Counted from the stretch's first letter, positions 26,830 through 36,751 are shown. The stretch is 64,000 nucleotides of DNA from JAWKWH01 sp963669285 (GCA_963669285.2 CAXXSI010000028.1:1-64000); one strand, 5' to 3'. The notes: generated by a model not told the origin, from the letters alone. A program made the numbers and translations.

Positions 26830-27143
26830 TCTAGAGCGTGTCCAGAATAAATGGGAGCGGTTTGATGGGATGGATTTTTTGTTCCGGCAAGGAGAAGTCC
26901 GAAGCGCGATATGGATATCGTGCAAGGGCTTCAACGCAGCCGGAGCGGAAAAGACGCCCAAGCAGGGATACTTCAAGTGTATGATTGACATGTATAAACC
27001 GCAATCGTTTGAACTTGGCCTTTTGCGCCCCGGTCTTCGTCGAGCGGGTCTAACGGTGCTTGCACCGCGTCGCCCCACGCTCCTGGCCGGAACACAAAAT
27101 CCCGGCGTTCAAACAATTCCATTTAATCTGGATACGCTCTAGA
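26830..27143. repeat. MITE-like element, family A copy 2 (314 bp)
   Basis: Left end TCTAGAGCGTGTCCAGAA and right end, read in reverse, TCTAGAGCGTATCCAGAT match at 24 of 27 positions. The arm sequence differs from copy 1 but is still self-complementary. The interior holds CGATATGGATATCG (26907-26920) and the GGTGCTTGCACCGCGTCGC block shared with copy 1. The right end overlaps the stop codon of the RDD gene (TAG at 27141-27139). Confidence 0.82.
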
Positions 27144-27612
27144 TCAGCGGGTGCCGTACGACCACGGTTCCCAGCAGCATGTCATGAACTGTGCGCTTGC
27201 GGTCGAGAAACAGCGTTGCCAGCAAAATGAACGGTGTCAGCAGAACATTGCCGGCCCAGAACAATGCCGTGTGGACAATCGCGAGAATGCCGTCGACCGG
27301 CTTACCGTCCAGCCGTTCGAGCCTGACGCCCATCATCCGCATGCCTGGTGTTGCCTGTTCAGGACCCCCGAGGGTGAAAGCGACGTAAACGAGAGCGACC
27401 GCCGGCACGAGAATGCCGAACAGGGCAAATCCGAGCCCCAGGGTAATGATCCCGAGCAGGAACACGACCACTGCCACCGGCACGCAAAGCAGGCCGACGA
27501 ACACATAGTCAAGGCAGAAAGCCAGGACCCGTCGCGTTCGGACGCCTTCATAGGTTCGCCAGTCATCCAGGTGGGATTGCAGAATTTCGCCCTCGAGCAC
27601 CTCGGCGCTCAT
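27139..27612 (-). CDS. RDD-family membrane protein
   Basis: A 157-residue protein from ATG 27612, with AAGGAC upstream. After a short cytoplasmic N-terminus, YEGVRTRRVLAFCLDYVFVG carries the Arg and Asp of the RDD motif. Three membrane segments follow and GMRMMGVRLERLDG is the typical linker. The role of RDD proteins is poorly defined; some are transporters. The stop codon lies within the end of the adjoining family A element, so the C-terminus may have been trimmed or extended by that insertion. It is downstream of hemB on the same strand. Confidence 0.85.
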   Translation of the reverse strand: MSAEVLEGEILQSHLDDWRTYEGVRTRRVLAFCLDYVFVGLLCVPVAVVVFLLGIITLGLGFALFGILVPAVALVYVAFTLGGPEQATPGMRMMGVRLERLDGKPVDGILAIVHTALFWAGNVLLTPFILLATLFLDRKRTVHDMLLGTVVVRHPLI

Positions 27613-27698
27613 CGCATTGTCCTTTCGCAAAAAAAACCGCCGCTTGCCGCGACAGCATGGACATGGGAGCGTTGAGCCGCCGTTTCAAGAAAAAGCGA

Positions 27699-28732
27699 CT
27701 AATTGTTGAGGATTTCGGCGATTTCCGGGGCAAAATAGCTCAATACACCATCGCAACCGGCGCGTTTGAACGCCATCATAGCTTCCATCATGGCTTTTTC
27801 GCCGTCGATCCAGCCATTTGCGGCTGCCGCCTTGATCATCGCGTATTCACCGGAAACCTGGTAGGCGAATGTCGGCATGGCAAATGTGTCCTTGGCGCGC
27901 CGGATGATGTCCAGATAGGGCAGACCCGGCTTGACCATCACCATATCGGCACCCTCACCGATATCGAGCTCGATTTCCTGCATCGCCTGTTCGCTATTGG
28001 CCGGGTCGATATAATAGGTTTTCTTGTCACCCTTGAGCAGGCCGCCCGTACCGACCGCTTCCCGGTACGGGCCGTAGAAGGCCGAGGCATATTTCGTTGC
28101 GTAGGACATGATCGACACATGCTGGAATCCGTTGGCGTCGAGCGCGTCGCGGGATGGCGCCGACACGCCCGTCCATCATGTCAGAAGGCGCGATGATGTC
28201 CGATCCGGCCGCTGCCTGCAGCACCGCCGCGTCGGCAAGCACGCCGACCGTTTCATCATTGACGATAATGCCGTCGCGCAGGATTCCGTCATGGCCGTGC
28301 GAAGTAAACGGATCAAGGGCGACATCGGTGATGATTCCCAGTTCGGGAACGGCTTCCTTGACCGCTCTCGTCGCCTTGTTGATCAGATTGTCGGGATCAA
28401 GAATGTTGGAACCGTAATCATCGCGCAGCGCATGATCAATATAGGGAAATGTCGCGATCGCGGGAATTCCCAATGCGCGTGCACGTTTGGCTTCATCGAC
28501 AATCATATCGACCGACAGCCTGTGGATACCGGGCATACCGTCGATCGGCTGGCGTTCGCCTTCGCCCCCGACGACGAATACCGGCCAGATCAGGTCATTT
28601 GGCGTGACCGCGTTTTCGGCGATCATGTCGCGCAGCCAAGGGGAACCGGCGCAAACGGCGCATACGGCGGCTGTTGGTGATCTCATCAACATTGCGGGCA
28701 CCGCTTTGAACAGCGCGGCTTATTTTGTTCAT
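27699..28732 (-). CDS. hemB: delta-aminolevulinic acid dehydratase, two frame breaks as read
   Basis: Porphobilinogen synthase, condensing two 5-aminolevulinate molecules in haem synthesis. ATG 28732 with GGAG upstream opens MNKISRAVQSGARNVDEIT, then RRMRRLRRFP. One extra base in AAGGGG (28638-28643) must be removed to continue WLRDMIAENAVTPNDLIWPVFV. A second extra base in GGG (28151-28153) separates DMMDGRVGAI from RDALDANGFQHVSIMSYATKYAS, which holds one active-site Lys; the other is in MVMVKPGLPYLD. Corrected length is 343 residues, normal for the family. Since hemB is normally essential and both breaks are single-base indels in short runs, sequence error is the best explanation. Confidence 0.9.
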
Positions 28733-28741
28733 TTCAGTTAT

Positions 28742-28761
28742 CTCCAGAATGGACACGCTCT
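28742..28761. repeat. solo family A terminal sequence
   Basis: GGACACGCTCTAG, read in reverse CTAGAGCGTGTCC, matches the left end of family A copy 2 without a partner arm nearby. It overlaps the leader of hemB just upstream of its ribosome-binding site. A relic end or chance match are both possible. Confidence 0.35.
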
Positions 28762-28850
28762 AGCACGGTGAACAGTGCGATACAAAGGCTGCATTGACGC
28801 GGGGTTCTGCGCTACGTAATCCTCCAATTTGCTCAATCCGGAGAACATAG

Positions 28851-29932
28851 TTGGCAGACGAATTCGGCGGCGGCGAACAGGTGGTATTTCCCGGCAGGGC
28901 CGGGTGGGATTGATCACCCTTAACCGCCCCGATGCGTTGAACGCTTTGACCCACCAGATGGTGCTCGCCATGTCCAGGGCGCTTGATGCCTGGGAGGTGG
29001 ATGAAGATGTTTCGATGGTTGTCGTTCGCGGTGAGGGCAGGCGTTTTGTGCCGGCGGCGACATTCAGGCCATCTATCGCGCCGGATTGGCCGGTGAGCCG
29101 CTTTAACGATTTCTTCGCCGACGAATACCGGCTAAACGCGCGTATCGAGGCCTACCCCAAACCGTATGTCGCATTGATCGACGGCATCGTCATGGGCGGC
29201 GGTGTGGGCGTGTCGATCCACGGAAGCCATCGCATTTTCACCGAAAACGCCAAATTCGCCATGCCGGAAGTGACCATCGGCTTTTTTCCCGATGTGGGCG
29301 GCAGCCGGTTTCTACCGAGGTTGCCCGGAGATTTCGGATTGTGGCTGGGCTTGACCGGCAGCCGGCTGGGCTGGGACGACGCGCTCTGGTCGGGTCTGGC
29401 CACCCACTGCGTGAAATCCGAGGTGCTTGACCAGCTCTTGGCTCTTTGCGCCTCCGGTGCCACCACCGACGATGCATTGAATGCGGTCTGCCAGCACCCC
29501 GCAAGAGCGATTGACGACCAGACGCTTGCGTTTATTCAAAACCATTTCAGCGCACCGGATCTGGTCGGCCTGTTGGACAAGCTCGAATCTGCCAGCAAAT
29601 CCGGCGACGGGGTCGCCGCCAGGACACTCGAAAAACTGTCAATATGCTCTCCCACGAGCCTGCATGTCGCATTTCGTCAGATCAGGGCAGGTGCGCAATT
29701 GTCGATGCGCGAGTGCATGGCGATGGAGTACAGGATCGTCAACAGAATGCTTCAAGGCCATGATTTCTATGAGGGAATTCGTGCAGCAGTCATCGACAAG
29801 GATGGTGCGCCGCAGTGGCAGCCGAGCGATTTGAATTCAATCAGCACTACCGCGATCGACGCCTATTTCGAGGCGCTCGGCCCGGATGAACTGGCCTTTG
29901 GTTCCACGAAAGGCGAGGCGGCACCGGCATGA
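28851..29932 (+). CDS. 3-hydroxyisobutyryl-CoA hydrolase / enoyl-CoA hydratase family, three frame breaks as read
   Basis: TTG 28851, with GGAG seven bases upstream, begins LADEFGGGEQVVF. A missing base at 28889-28892 is needed to join RQGRVGLITLNRPDALNALT. A missing T in TTTT (29044-29047) and an extra T in TTT (29102-29104) bracket a stretch whose correct frame reads CAGGDIQAIYRAGLAGEPL, part of the oxyanion-hole region. After that the sequence is intact: IDGIVMGGGVGVSIHG, FAMPEVTIGFFPDVGGSRFL. These motifs and about 360 residues fit HIBCH of valine catabolism better than a plain hydratase. It is divergent from hemB and overlaps DUF6163. Confidence 0.82.
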
Positions 29933-30352
29933 TCAATGGCGATATTCGCGAAGCCACACTGAAGCCCGGTATTACCGAGGTTTCTTTCGTATGGTTTCAC
30001 CGCATCATTGCCGCCTACTGCCTGCTGTTCGGCGTCCTCTATTGGATTCGCCTGATCGGTTACTACGAGGGAGAGTTCTGGCGCTTCGATCTGATGCCAT
30101 TTTATTGGCAGATCGCATCGGTGTCCCTGGCGGTTCTTTTTCCGTTTGCCGCCGTCGGATTGTGGACGACAGCCTCATGGGGACCCGTTGTATGGTTTTG
30201 CTGCGCTGCGGCAGAAGCGGTCATGTATGTCGGATTTCCAGACCTTTATGGCGCCAAGCAGGCCCGTGGTCATCTCTCACGCTCTCGTTGCCATTATCTA
30301 TTGCGTATTCCGGCTGTTGATATTCATGCAGAAACGCAATGTGCAGCGTTAA
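29929..30352 (+). CDS. DUF6163-family membrane protein, one frame break as read
   Basis: ATG 29929 overlaps the previous stop (ATGA). The protein of about 140 residues has four hydrophobic segments: FHRIIAAYCLLFGVLYWI, WQIASVSLAVLFPFAAV, WGPVVWFCCAAAEAVMYV and, after removing one G at 30261-30262, PVVISHALVAIIYCVFRLLIF with the end MQKRNVQR and TAA at 30352. As read, the frame ends in unrelated residues at 30363. The family is conserved beside ldtR in Hyphomicrobiales and has no known function. Confidence 0.75.
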
Positions 30353-30499
30353 CCGAAAATTAGCTGTCTATTTGATCTGGGCTTTCGTAAGCACCTGTTA
30401 AGCTTGGTGTTTAAGTCGAATTTTAGATGCATTCGATACTGTGCCTGCCATGGTGGACAAAAAACAACAACCACCGGGCGTTGAACATGAGGCACAACA

Positions 30500-31015
30500 A
30501 TGATGAATGCACAGGCTGCCGGGGCACGACCGGCCGAGCAGGAAGAACACCAAAAGGCGATTCGCGCGCTCTATCTTGAGTCGCTGCAACTCGTTGAGCG
30601 GCTACACCGCCGCCTTTTGGATGTGATCAAGGACGAGTTCGACCGCAATGGCCGGTCGGACATCAATGCAATTCAGGCATTGCTGCTGTTTAATATCGGT
30701 AGCGCGGAGCTGACGGCTGGCGAACTTCGCTCGCGCGGATATTATTTGGGATCCAATGTTTCCTACAATCTGAAAAAGCTCGTCGATCTTGGTTTCATCA
30801 ACCACCAGCGCTCGCGTGTGGACCGTCGTTCGGTTCGTGTGAGCCTGACGGAAAAAGGTGCCGAAGTTGCCGAGACGGTGGGCCAACTCTACGAGCGTCA
30901 TGTTGGTTCGATTGAGCAGGTCGGTGGCATCAATGCCGACGAATTTGCCCAGATGAACAAGGCATTGCAGCGTCTGGACCGGTTCTGGAACGACACGATC
31001 GCCTACCGGATGTAG
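30500..31015 (+). CDS. ldtR: MarR-type regulator LdtR
   Basis: A 171-residue winged-helix protein. RSDINAIQALLLFNIG, then LTAGELRSRGYYLGSNVSYNLKKLVDLGFINHQRSRVDRRSVRVSLTEKG spans the DNA-binding helices and wing of the MarR fold (about 50-120). This exact arrangement and the L,D-transpeptidase gene downstream match LdtR, first described in Liberibacter, where it activates ldtP and stress tolerance. Tandem ATGs at 30500/30503 follow a GAGG. A terminator hairpin lies just after the gene, so the transpeptidase has its own promoter. Confidence 0.9.
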   Translation: MMNAQAAGARPAEQEEHQKAIRALYLESLQLVERLHRRLLDVIKDEFDRNGRSDINAIQALLLFNIGSAELTAGELRSRGYYLGSNVSYNLKKLVDLGFINHQRSRVDRRSVRVSLTEKGAEVAETVGQLYERHVGSIEQVGGINADEFAQMNKALQRLDRFWNDTIAYRM

Positions 31016-31040
31016 ACCAGCTTGTCATCGAATGTCTGGA

Positions 31041-31066
31041 CGGGTCGGCATTGCCGGCCCGTTTTT
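31041..31066 (+). terminator. Rho-independent terminator after ldtR
   Basis: CGGGTCGGC-ATT-GCCGGCCCG forms a GC-rich stem, with a mismatch in the middle, followed at once by GTTTTTC. It ends ldtR transcription 25 bases after the stop codon and separates it from the L,D-transpeptidase gene. Confidence 0.75.
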
Positions 31067-31299
31067 CGTTGCCTGCAAATCAAGCATTCGTGAGACAATT
31101 GCCACCATGCTGCCTCATTCGAATGGGATTGGCCTATCGGAAGCGAGGTTCCTGGCGCGCCAGGCCACAATGTTTGCCGATCAACCAGAAATGATTCGCG
31201 GTTTCTTAACGATGCGGATTATAGGTTCGGTAACCATAAGGGAACGATGGGGTTTGCGCTTCGGCTCTGCAACTGTCGAAGTTATATACCGGGTGACAC

Positions 31300-32551
31300 A
31301 TGAAAACAGACCGTAGACAATTTCTCTCTGGCGCCGGTGCTCTGGCCGCGACCATGACCGCCGGATCCGCCGAGGCACGCGATCTTATCGGAAATCTGCT
31401 CAATTCACCCAACCGGGGCAACTGGAATGACGAATTCGATGCCCGCGCCGGCAGCGGCAAGGTGGCATCCAACTTGCCGATCTTCAGCCCCGAAACGGTC
31501 GGCTATATCGAACAGGCGATTCAACGCTACGTCAACATCGTCAACAGCGGCGGATGGCCGGTCGTTCCGGCAACGAAGAAGCTTCGTCTGGGCGTTTATG
31601 ATCCCGCAGTCGAAATTCTGCGCAAGCGTCTGATCATCTCCGGCGATCTCTCGCGCCGCGCCGGAATATCGCAGTCCTATGACACCTATGTCGACGCCGC
31701 GGTGAAGCGGTTTCAGGCGCGCCACGGCCTACCGGCTGACGGTGTTATGGGCCGCTATTCATACGCTGCAATGAATGTCTCGGCGCCAATCCGACTCGGG
31801 CAATTGGAAACCAATCTCGTCCGACTGCGTTCGATGTCCGGGTTCCTCGGTCATCGTTATGTCATGGTCAACATACCGGCCGCACAGATCGAGGCGGTCC
31901 AGACCGGCCGCGTGGTGCAGCGCCATACCGCGATTGTCGGCAAAACCGACCGGCAGACCCCGATTTTGAATTCCAAGATCAACGAGGTCATCATCAATCC
32001 TTACTGGAACGCGCCGGTATCCATCGTCCAGCGCGACATCATTCCGTTGATGCGCAAGGACCCGACCTATCTGACACGCAACAATATCCGCCTTTATGCC
32101 CCCAACGGCGATGAGGTCGAACCGGCGACCGTCGACTGGTCGACCGACGAGGCGGTCAATCTGCGGTTCCGGCAGGATCCCGGCAAGATCAATGCAATGG
32201 CATCGGTCAAGATCAATTTCCCCAATCCGCATGCCGTCTATATGCACGACACGCCACAGCAGAGCTTGTTCTCTAAACTGTTGCGGTTTGAATCGTCCGG
32301 GCTGCGTCAGGGTGCAAAATGTGCGCGACCTGGTGACCTGGCTCCTGCGCGATACCGAGGGATGGAATCGGTCTCGATTTGAACAGACCATCAAATCCGG
32401 TGAAAGCGTTCCAGTCGCCCTTGCACAACCTGTTCCGGTTTATTTCACCTACATCTCGGCGTGGTCGACGAGCGATGCGGTTGTGCATCTGCGCGATGAC
32501 ATCTATCGCCGTGACGGCGTGGATGAACTGCAGATTTCCACCGCTTTATAG
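31300..32551 (+). CDS. L,D-transpeptidase (YkuD/YcbB-like), frameshifted as read just before the catalytic Cys
   Basis: ATG 31300 encodes a Tat-like signal (DRRQFLSGAGALAATM), a peptidoglycan-binding helical domain at about 100-165 (YDTYVDAAVKRFQARHGL), and a YkuD catalytic domain from about 175. The motif HDTPQQSLFS is in frame, but one extra G in GGG (32299-32301) throws out the rest. Corrected, the sequence is SSGCVRVQNVRDLVTWLL, with the catalytic Cys codon at 32303-32305, and the frame ends at 32551 (416 residues). The enzyme makes 3-3 cross-links or anchors proteins to peptidoglycan. By analogy with LdtP it is probably controlled by LdtR. Confidence 0.85.
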
Positions 32552-32576
32552 CTCCCGCCAAATCGAAGTCCCGAAG

Positions 32577-32600
32577 AGCCACCCTTCGAGGTGGCTTTTT
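32577..32600 (+). terminator. Rho-independent terminator after the L,D-transpeptidase gene
   Basis: AGCCACC (32577-32583) pairs with GGTGGCT (32590-32596) around a CTTCGA loop, and a run of T follows. It lies about 25 bases after the corrected stop codon, which supports 32551 as the true gene end rather than the as-read stop at 32382. Confidence 0.82.
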
Positions 32601-32701
32601 CAATGCCCGGTCAGGCTGCGGCATCAAAGCGGTGGCAGGTCTTCGTCAACTGTGTTAGAGGCCGCATTTTCCCGCAATGCCTATGCGTAAAGGTGACCAA
32701 A

Positions 32702-34003
32702 ATGGCCGTTACCGACATTGATGATCCGTTTTTCAACATGCCGCTTTCGCAAGCCGATCCTGAGATATTCGCCTCGATCCGCGACGAACTTGGCCGTCAG
32801 CGGCACGAAATAGAGCTTATTGCGTCCGAAAACATTGTCTCACGCGCCGTGCTGGAAGCGCAGGGCTCGGTGATGACCAACAAATACGCAGAAGGATATC
32901 CGGGCAAGCGCTACTATGGCGGCTGCCAGTTTGTTGATGTCGCAGAAACGCTCGCCATTGAGCGGGCCAAGCAGCTGTTTGGCTGCAACTTCGCCAACGT
33001 ACAGCCTAATTCTGGCAGCCAGATGAATCAGGCGGTGTTTCTGGCGCTGCTGCAGCCGGGCGACACCTTCATGGGTCTGGACCTCAATTCCGGCGGCCAC
33101 TTGACCCACGGCTCGCCGGTCAACATGTCGGGCAAATGGTTCGATGTCGTGTCCTATGGTGTGCGTAAGGACGATCACCTGCTCGATATGGATGACGTGG
33201 CCGCCAAGGCTGAAAAGCACAAGCCCAAGCTCATCATCGCCGGCGGCACGGCCTATTCGCGCTTCTGGGACTGGAAGCTTTTTCGCGAGATCGCCGATTC
33301 CGTCGGTGCCTATCTGATGGTCGACATGGCGCATATTGCCGGTCTGGTCGCAGGCGGCGTCCATCCTTCGCCGGTGCCGCATGCGCATGCCATAACAACG
33401 ACAACGCACAAGTCGCTTCGCGGACCGCGCGGCGGGCTGATCCTCTCCAACGATGAGCAGATCGCCAAGAAGATCAACTCGGCGGTGTTTCCCGGTCTGC
33501 AGGGCGGACCGCTAATGCATGTGATCGCGGCCAAGGCGGTTGCGTTTGGCGAGGCACTGCAACCCGGCTTCAAGACCTATGCCGCAAATGTAGTCGCCAA
33601 CGCAAAGGCGCTGGCGGCAAGTCTGAAGGATTCCGGTCTCGATATCGTTTCCGGCGGAACCGACAATCACCTGATGCTGGTTGACCTGCGTCCGAAGAAT
33701 GCAACAGGCAAGCGGGCCGAAGCCGCCCTTGGCCGGGCCCAGATCACCACCAACAAGAACGGCATACCGTTTGATCCGGAAAAACCGTTTGTCACGTCCG
33801 GCATTCGCCTGGGTTCGCCCGCAGGCACCAGCCGCGGATTTGGAGAGGCCGAGTTCCGCGAGATCGGGGACCTGATCGCCGAGGTGCTCGATGGGCTGAA
33901 AGCGGCGAATTCCGACGAGGGCAATGCAGCCGTCGAAGCCGCGGTGCGCGACAAGGTCAAGGCGATGACGTCGCGCTTCCCGATGTACGGGTATATGGGG
34001 TAA
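32702..34003 (+). CDS. glyA: serine hydroxymethyltransferase
   Basis: A 433-residue PLP enzyme from ATG 32702. Motifs: IELIASENIVS, NKYAEGYPGKRYYGG, DMAHIAGLVAGGVHPSP, and the PLP lysine in TTTTHKSLRGPRGG. It converts serine and tetrahydrofolate to glycine and methylene-tetrahydrofolate in the cytoplasm. It heads the glyA-nrdR-rib-nusB run typical of Hyphomicrobiales, with nrdR 35 bases downstream. The gene is intact. Confidence 0.96.
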   Translation: MAVTDIDDPFFNMPLSQADPEIFASIRDELGRQRHEIELIASENIVSRAVLEAQGSVMTNKYAEGYPGKRYYGGCQFVDVAETLAIERAKQLFGCNFANVQPNSGSQMNQAVFLALLQPGDTFMGLDLNSGGHLTHGSPVNMSGKWFDVVSYGVRKDDHLLDMDDVAAKAEKHKPKLIIAGGTAYSRFWDWKLFREIADSVGAYLMVDMAHIAGLVAGGVHPSPVPHAHAITTTTHKSLRGPRGGLILSNDEQIAKKINSAVFPGLQGGPLMHVIAAKAVAFGEALQPGFKTYAANVVANAKALAASLKDSGLDIVSGGTDNHLMLVDLRPKNATGKRAEAALGRAQITTNKNGIPFDPEKPFVTSGIRLGSPAGTSRGFGEAEFREIGDLIAEVLDGLKAANSDEGNAAVEAAVRDKVKAMTSRFPMYGYMG

Positions 34004-34038
34004 GTAGCCTACTTGCCGCCCAAATTGAAAGCCAAACC

Positions 34039-34503
34039 ATGCGCTGCCCATACTGTCAGTCGGAAGATACCCAGGTAAAGGATTCCCGTCCTGCCGAGGA
34101 CGGTGTGGCGATCCGTCGCCGTCGCGTTTGTCCTGGCTGCGGCGGGCGGTTCACGACATTCGAGCGTGTCCAGTTGCGCGATTTGGTCGTGGTCAAGAAG
34201 TCGGGCCGCAAGGTGCCGTTCGATCGCAACAAGCTGATCCGCTCATTCGATATCGCATTGCGAAAGCGCAATGTGGATCCTGACCGCATCGAACGCGCCG
34301 TGTCGGGTATCGTCCGTCAGCTGGAGAGCTCGGGCGAGACCGAAATTCCCTCCGATGAAATCGGTCTGTTGGTGATGGAAGCGCTGAAAGCGCTGGATGA
34401 TGTTGCCTATGTGCGGTTTGCCTCGGTCTATCGCAACTTCAGAGACCCGCAGGATTTCCGCGATGTGCTTGGCGAACTGGATGCCGACACGGACGGTGAT
34501 TGA
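34039..34503 (+). CDS. nrdR: transcriptional repressor NrdR
   Basis: A 154-residue protein with an N-terminal zinc ribbon (MRCPYCQSEDTQVKDSR, then RRRRVCPGCGGRFTTFERVQLR) and an ATP-cone domain (VVKKSGRKVPFDRNKLIRS). It senses dNTP/ATP levels and represses ribonucleotide reductase genes, binding NrdR boxes elsewhere. Length and motifs are standard. It sits between glyA and ribD with short spacing, likely one transcript. Confidence 0.95.
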   Translation: MRCPYCQSEDTQVKDSRPAEDGVAIRRRRVCPGCGGRFTTFERVQLRDLVVVKKSGRKVPFDRNKLIRSFDIALRKRNVDPDRIERAVSGIVRQLESSGETEIPSDEIGLLVMEALKALDDVAYVRFASVYRNFRDPQDFRDVLGELDADTDGD

Positions 34504-34508
34504 AGCGC

Positions 34509-35636
34509 ATGAACCAGCCGCCAAGTGATACCGCCACGCAGGAAAAGCGCGACAGACGGTTCATGGCAGCAGCGATTCGCCTGTCCCGCCGCAATGCTGG
34601 CCGGACGGGAACCAATCCATCCGTCGCAACCCTCATCGTCGATGGCAATGGCATAATCGTCGGGCGAGGGGTGACGGCAAAAGGCGGAAGGCCGCACGCC
34701 GAACCGGTCGCACTCGCCGAAGCCGGCGAACATGCGCGAGGGTCGACGGCTTATGTGACGCTCGAGCCATGCGCGCATCACGGCAGGACGCCGCCGTGCG
34801 CCGAGGCTCTGGTGACGGCCGGTGTTGCTCGGGTTGTCGGTGCGGCTTCCGATCCGGATCCGCGCGTTTCGGGGCAGGGCTACGATATCCTGCGCAAGGC
34901 AGGCATTACGGTCACCGAAGGACTGCTCGCCGACGAGGCGGCTGATGTCATGGCCGGCTACCTGACTCGATCAGTCAAGAAGCGCCCGGAAGTGATTCTG
35001 AAACTTGCAGTTTCTGCCGACGGGATGATTGGACGAATTGGGGCAGGGCAGGTGGCGATCACCGGAACCGAAGCCCGCGCCCGGGCGCATCTGCTGCGCG
35101 CCGGCGCGCATGCGATATTGATTGGCAGCAAAACCGCCGGTGCGGATGATCCCGAATTGACCTGTCGCCTGCCCGGGCTGGAAGATCGCTCCCCAATCAG
35201 GATTGTCGTCGGGAGCGCGACGGCCCTCGAACCGGAATCAAGGCTTGTCTCGACCGCTCGCACCGTTCCGGTCTGGCTTGCCCGTGCTGGGGCCACAAGC
35301 GACGAAAAAACCGAAGAACTCGCCAATGCCGGAATTCGTATTTTAGCCACCGAGATCGAAGGCGGACGCGTCGCGCTCCCAGAACTCATGGACGATCTTG
35401 CCGCACAAGGCATCATGTCGGTTCTCGTCGAAGGCGGTGCAGAGATCGCCTGTTCGTTTCTGGCTGACGACTTGGTCGACCGCATCATCCTGTTCAGCGC
35501 GCCGGTCGAAATCGGTAATGACGGCATCGCGTCGCCGTTAACACCGCAATGCGTTCCGGCAGACTTCGTGCTTGCAAGCGACGAAATTCTTGGCGATGAC
35601 CGGTGTTTCGAGTGGGTTAGAAAGGACCGGTTTTGA
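34509..35636 (+). CDS. ribD: bifunctional pyrimidine deaminase/reductase
   Basis: A 375-residue protein from ATG 34509. The N-terminal deaminase carries the zinc site HAEP (63-66) and PCAHHGRTPPC (87-97). The reductase half begins near KKRPEVILKLAVSADGMIG and has VLVEGGAEIACSF. It catalyses two consecutive riboflavin steps. The TTG at 34500 is in frame and overlaps the nrdR stop, but ATG 34509 gives the usual N-terminus. Its stop abuts ribE, so coupling is likely. Confidence 0.94.
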   Translation: MNQPPSDTATQEKRDRRFMAAAIRLSRRNAGRTGTNPSVATLIVDGNGIIVGRGVTAKGGRPHAEPVALAEAGEHARGSTAYVTLEPCAHHGRTPPCAEALVTAGVARVVGAASDPDPRVSGQGYDILRKAGITVTEGLLADEAADVMAGYLTRSVKKRPEVILKLAVSADGMIGRIGAGQVAITGTEARARAHLLRAGAHAILIGSKTAGADDPELTCRLPGLEDRSPIRIVVGSATALEPESRLVSTARTVPVWLARAGATSDEKTEELANAGIRILATEIEGGRVALPELMDDLAAQGIMSVLVEGGAEIACSFLADDLVDRIILFSAPVEIGNDGIASPLTPQCVPADFVLASDEILGDDRCFEWVRKDRF

Positions 35637-36251
35637 ATGTTCACAGGAATCGTCACTGATATCGGTACGATCGCGTCTGTTGCTCACCTGGACGCCGGTG
35701 TGCGATTTCGCATCGATTCCGACTACGATCCCTCCGCCATCGATATCGGTGCGTCAATAGCTTGTGCAGGCGTTTGCCTGACGGTCGTTGCACTGCCAGG
35801 TGAGGGTGTCAACGACCGCTGGTTCGAGGTCGAAGCCTGGGAGGAGGCGCTGCGGCTCACCACCGCCGGTTCCTGGGGCAAGGGCAGCAGAATCAACCTT
35901 GAGCGCGCACTCAAGGTCGGTGACGAACTGGGCGGGCACATCGTCTCAGGACATGTCGACGGCACCGCACAGATCATCGCAATCGAACAGGAGGGTGACG
36001 CCACGCGCTTCACCCTGGAAGCACCGGCTGAATTTGCCCGCTTCATCGCCCCCAAGGGTTCTGTCGCTCTCGACGGGGCATCGCTTACCGTCAATTGCGT
36101 CGATGGCAACCGGTTCGATGTGCTTTTGATCCGTCATTCGCTGGAAGTGACGACCTGGGGAGAACGCGCCGTCGGGGATCAGGTCAACCTGGAGATCGAT
36201 ACCATGGCGCGGTATGCCGCACGCCTTGCGGAAGCCGATAAAGAGGCATAG
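35637..36251 (+). CDS. ribE: riboflavin synthase, alpha subunit
   Basis: A 204-residue protein starting MFTGIVTDIGTI with two tandem lumazine-binding barrels. The first contains the CAGVCLTVV and VSGHVDGTAQI motifs, and the second has GASLTVNCVDGNRFDVLLIRHS. It dismutates two 6,7-dimethyl-8-ribityllumazine molecules into riboflavin and its precursor. It starts directly after the ribD stop codon. Confidence 0.94.
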   Translation: MFTGIVTDIGTIASVAHLDAGVRFRIDSDYDPSAIDIGASIACAGVCLTVVALPGEGVNDRWFEVEAWEEALRLTTAGSWGKGSRINLERALKVGDELGGHIVSGHVDGTAQIIAIEQEGDATRFTLEAPAEFARFIAPKGSVALDGASLTVNCVDGNRFDVLLIRHSLEVTTWGERAVGDQVNLEIDTMARYAARLAEADKEA

Positions 36252-36307
36252 ACGAAGCCGCAGGTATGATGTTGGTGTATGCGCCCATTGCGCGCCCAGG
36301 GTATTGA

Positions 36308-36751
36308 ATGGCTGAGAACAAGAAACCGCACATGTTGATCGTCGAAGCGCGCTTTTACGACGATCTGTCCGACGCGCTGCTCGACGGTGCCAAATCCGCG
36401 ATTAGCGACGCCGGTGCGACCTGCGATGTCGTCACCGTGCCCGGTGCGCTCGAAATTCCGGCAGCGATCGCGTTCGCGGAAAATGGCGCCAAGGATTATG
36501 ACGGCTACGTCGCGCTTGGATGTGTGATTCGCGGCGAGACCTATCATTTTGAAATCGTCGCCAATGAATCGTGCCGGGCCATCACCGACATGACCATTGG
36601 TTGGGATCTCGCCATCGGCAACGGCATACTGACCGTCGAAAACGATGAGCAGGCTTGGGCGCGTGCCCGCAAGTCCGAAGGCGACAAAGGCGGATTTGCT
36701 GCCCGCGCCGCGCTCACCATGATTTCACTGCGGGAAAGTCTGTCGTCGTGA
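36308..36751 (+). CDS. ribH: 6,7-dimethyl-8-ribityllumazine synthase
   Basis: A 147-residue protein with MLIVEARFYDDLSDALLDGAK at the N-terminus, VPGALEIPAAIAFA and GCVIRGETYHFEIVANES, which holds the catalytic His region. It makes lumazine from the RibD product and dihydroxybutanone phosphate. The stop codon overlaps the nusB GTG start (GTGA), indicating translational coupling. Confidence 0.95.
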   Translation: MAENKKPHMLIVEARFYDDLSDALLDGAKSAISDAGATCDVVTVPGALEIPAAIAFAENGAKDYDGYVALGCVIRGETYHFEIVANESCRAITDMTIGWDLAIGNGILTVENDEQAWARARKSEGDKGGFAARAALTMISLRESLSS

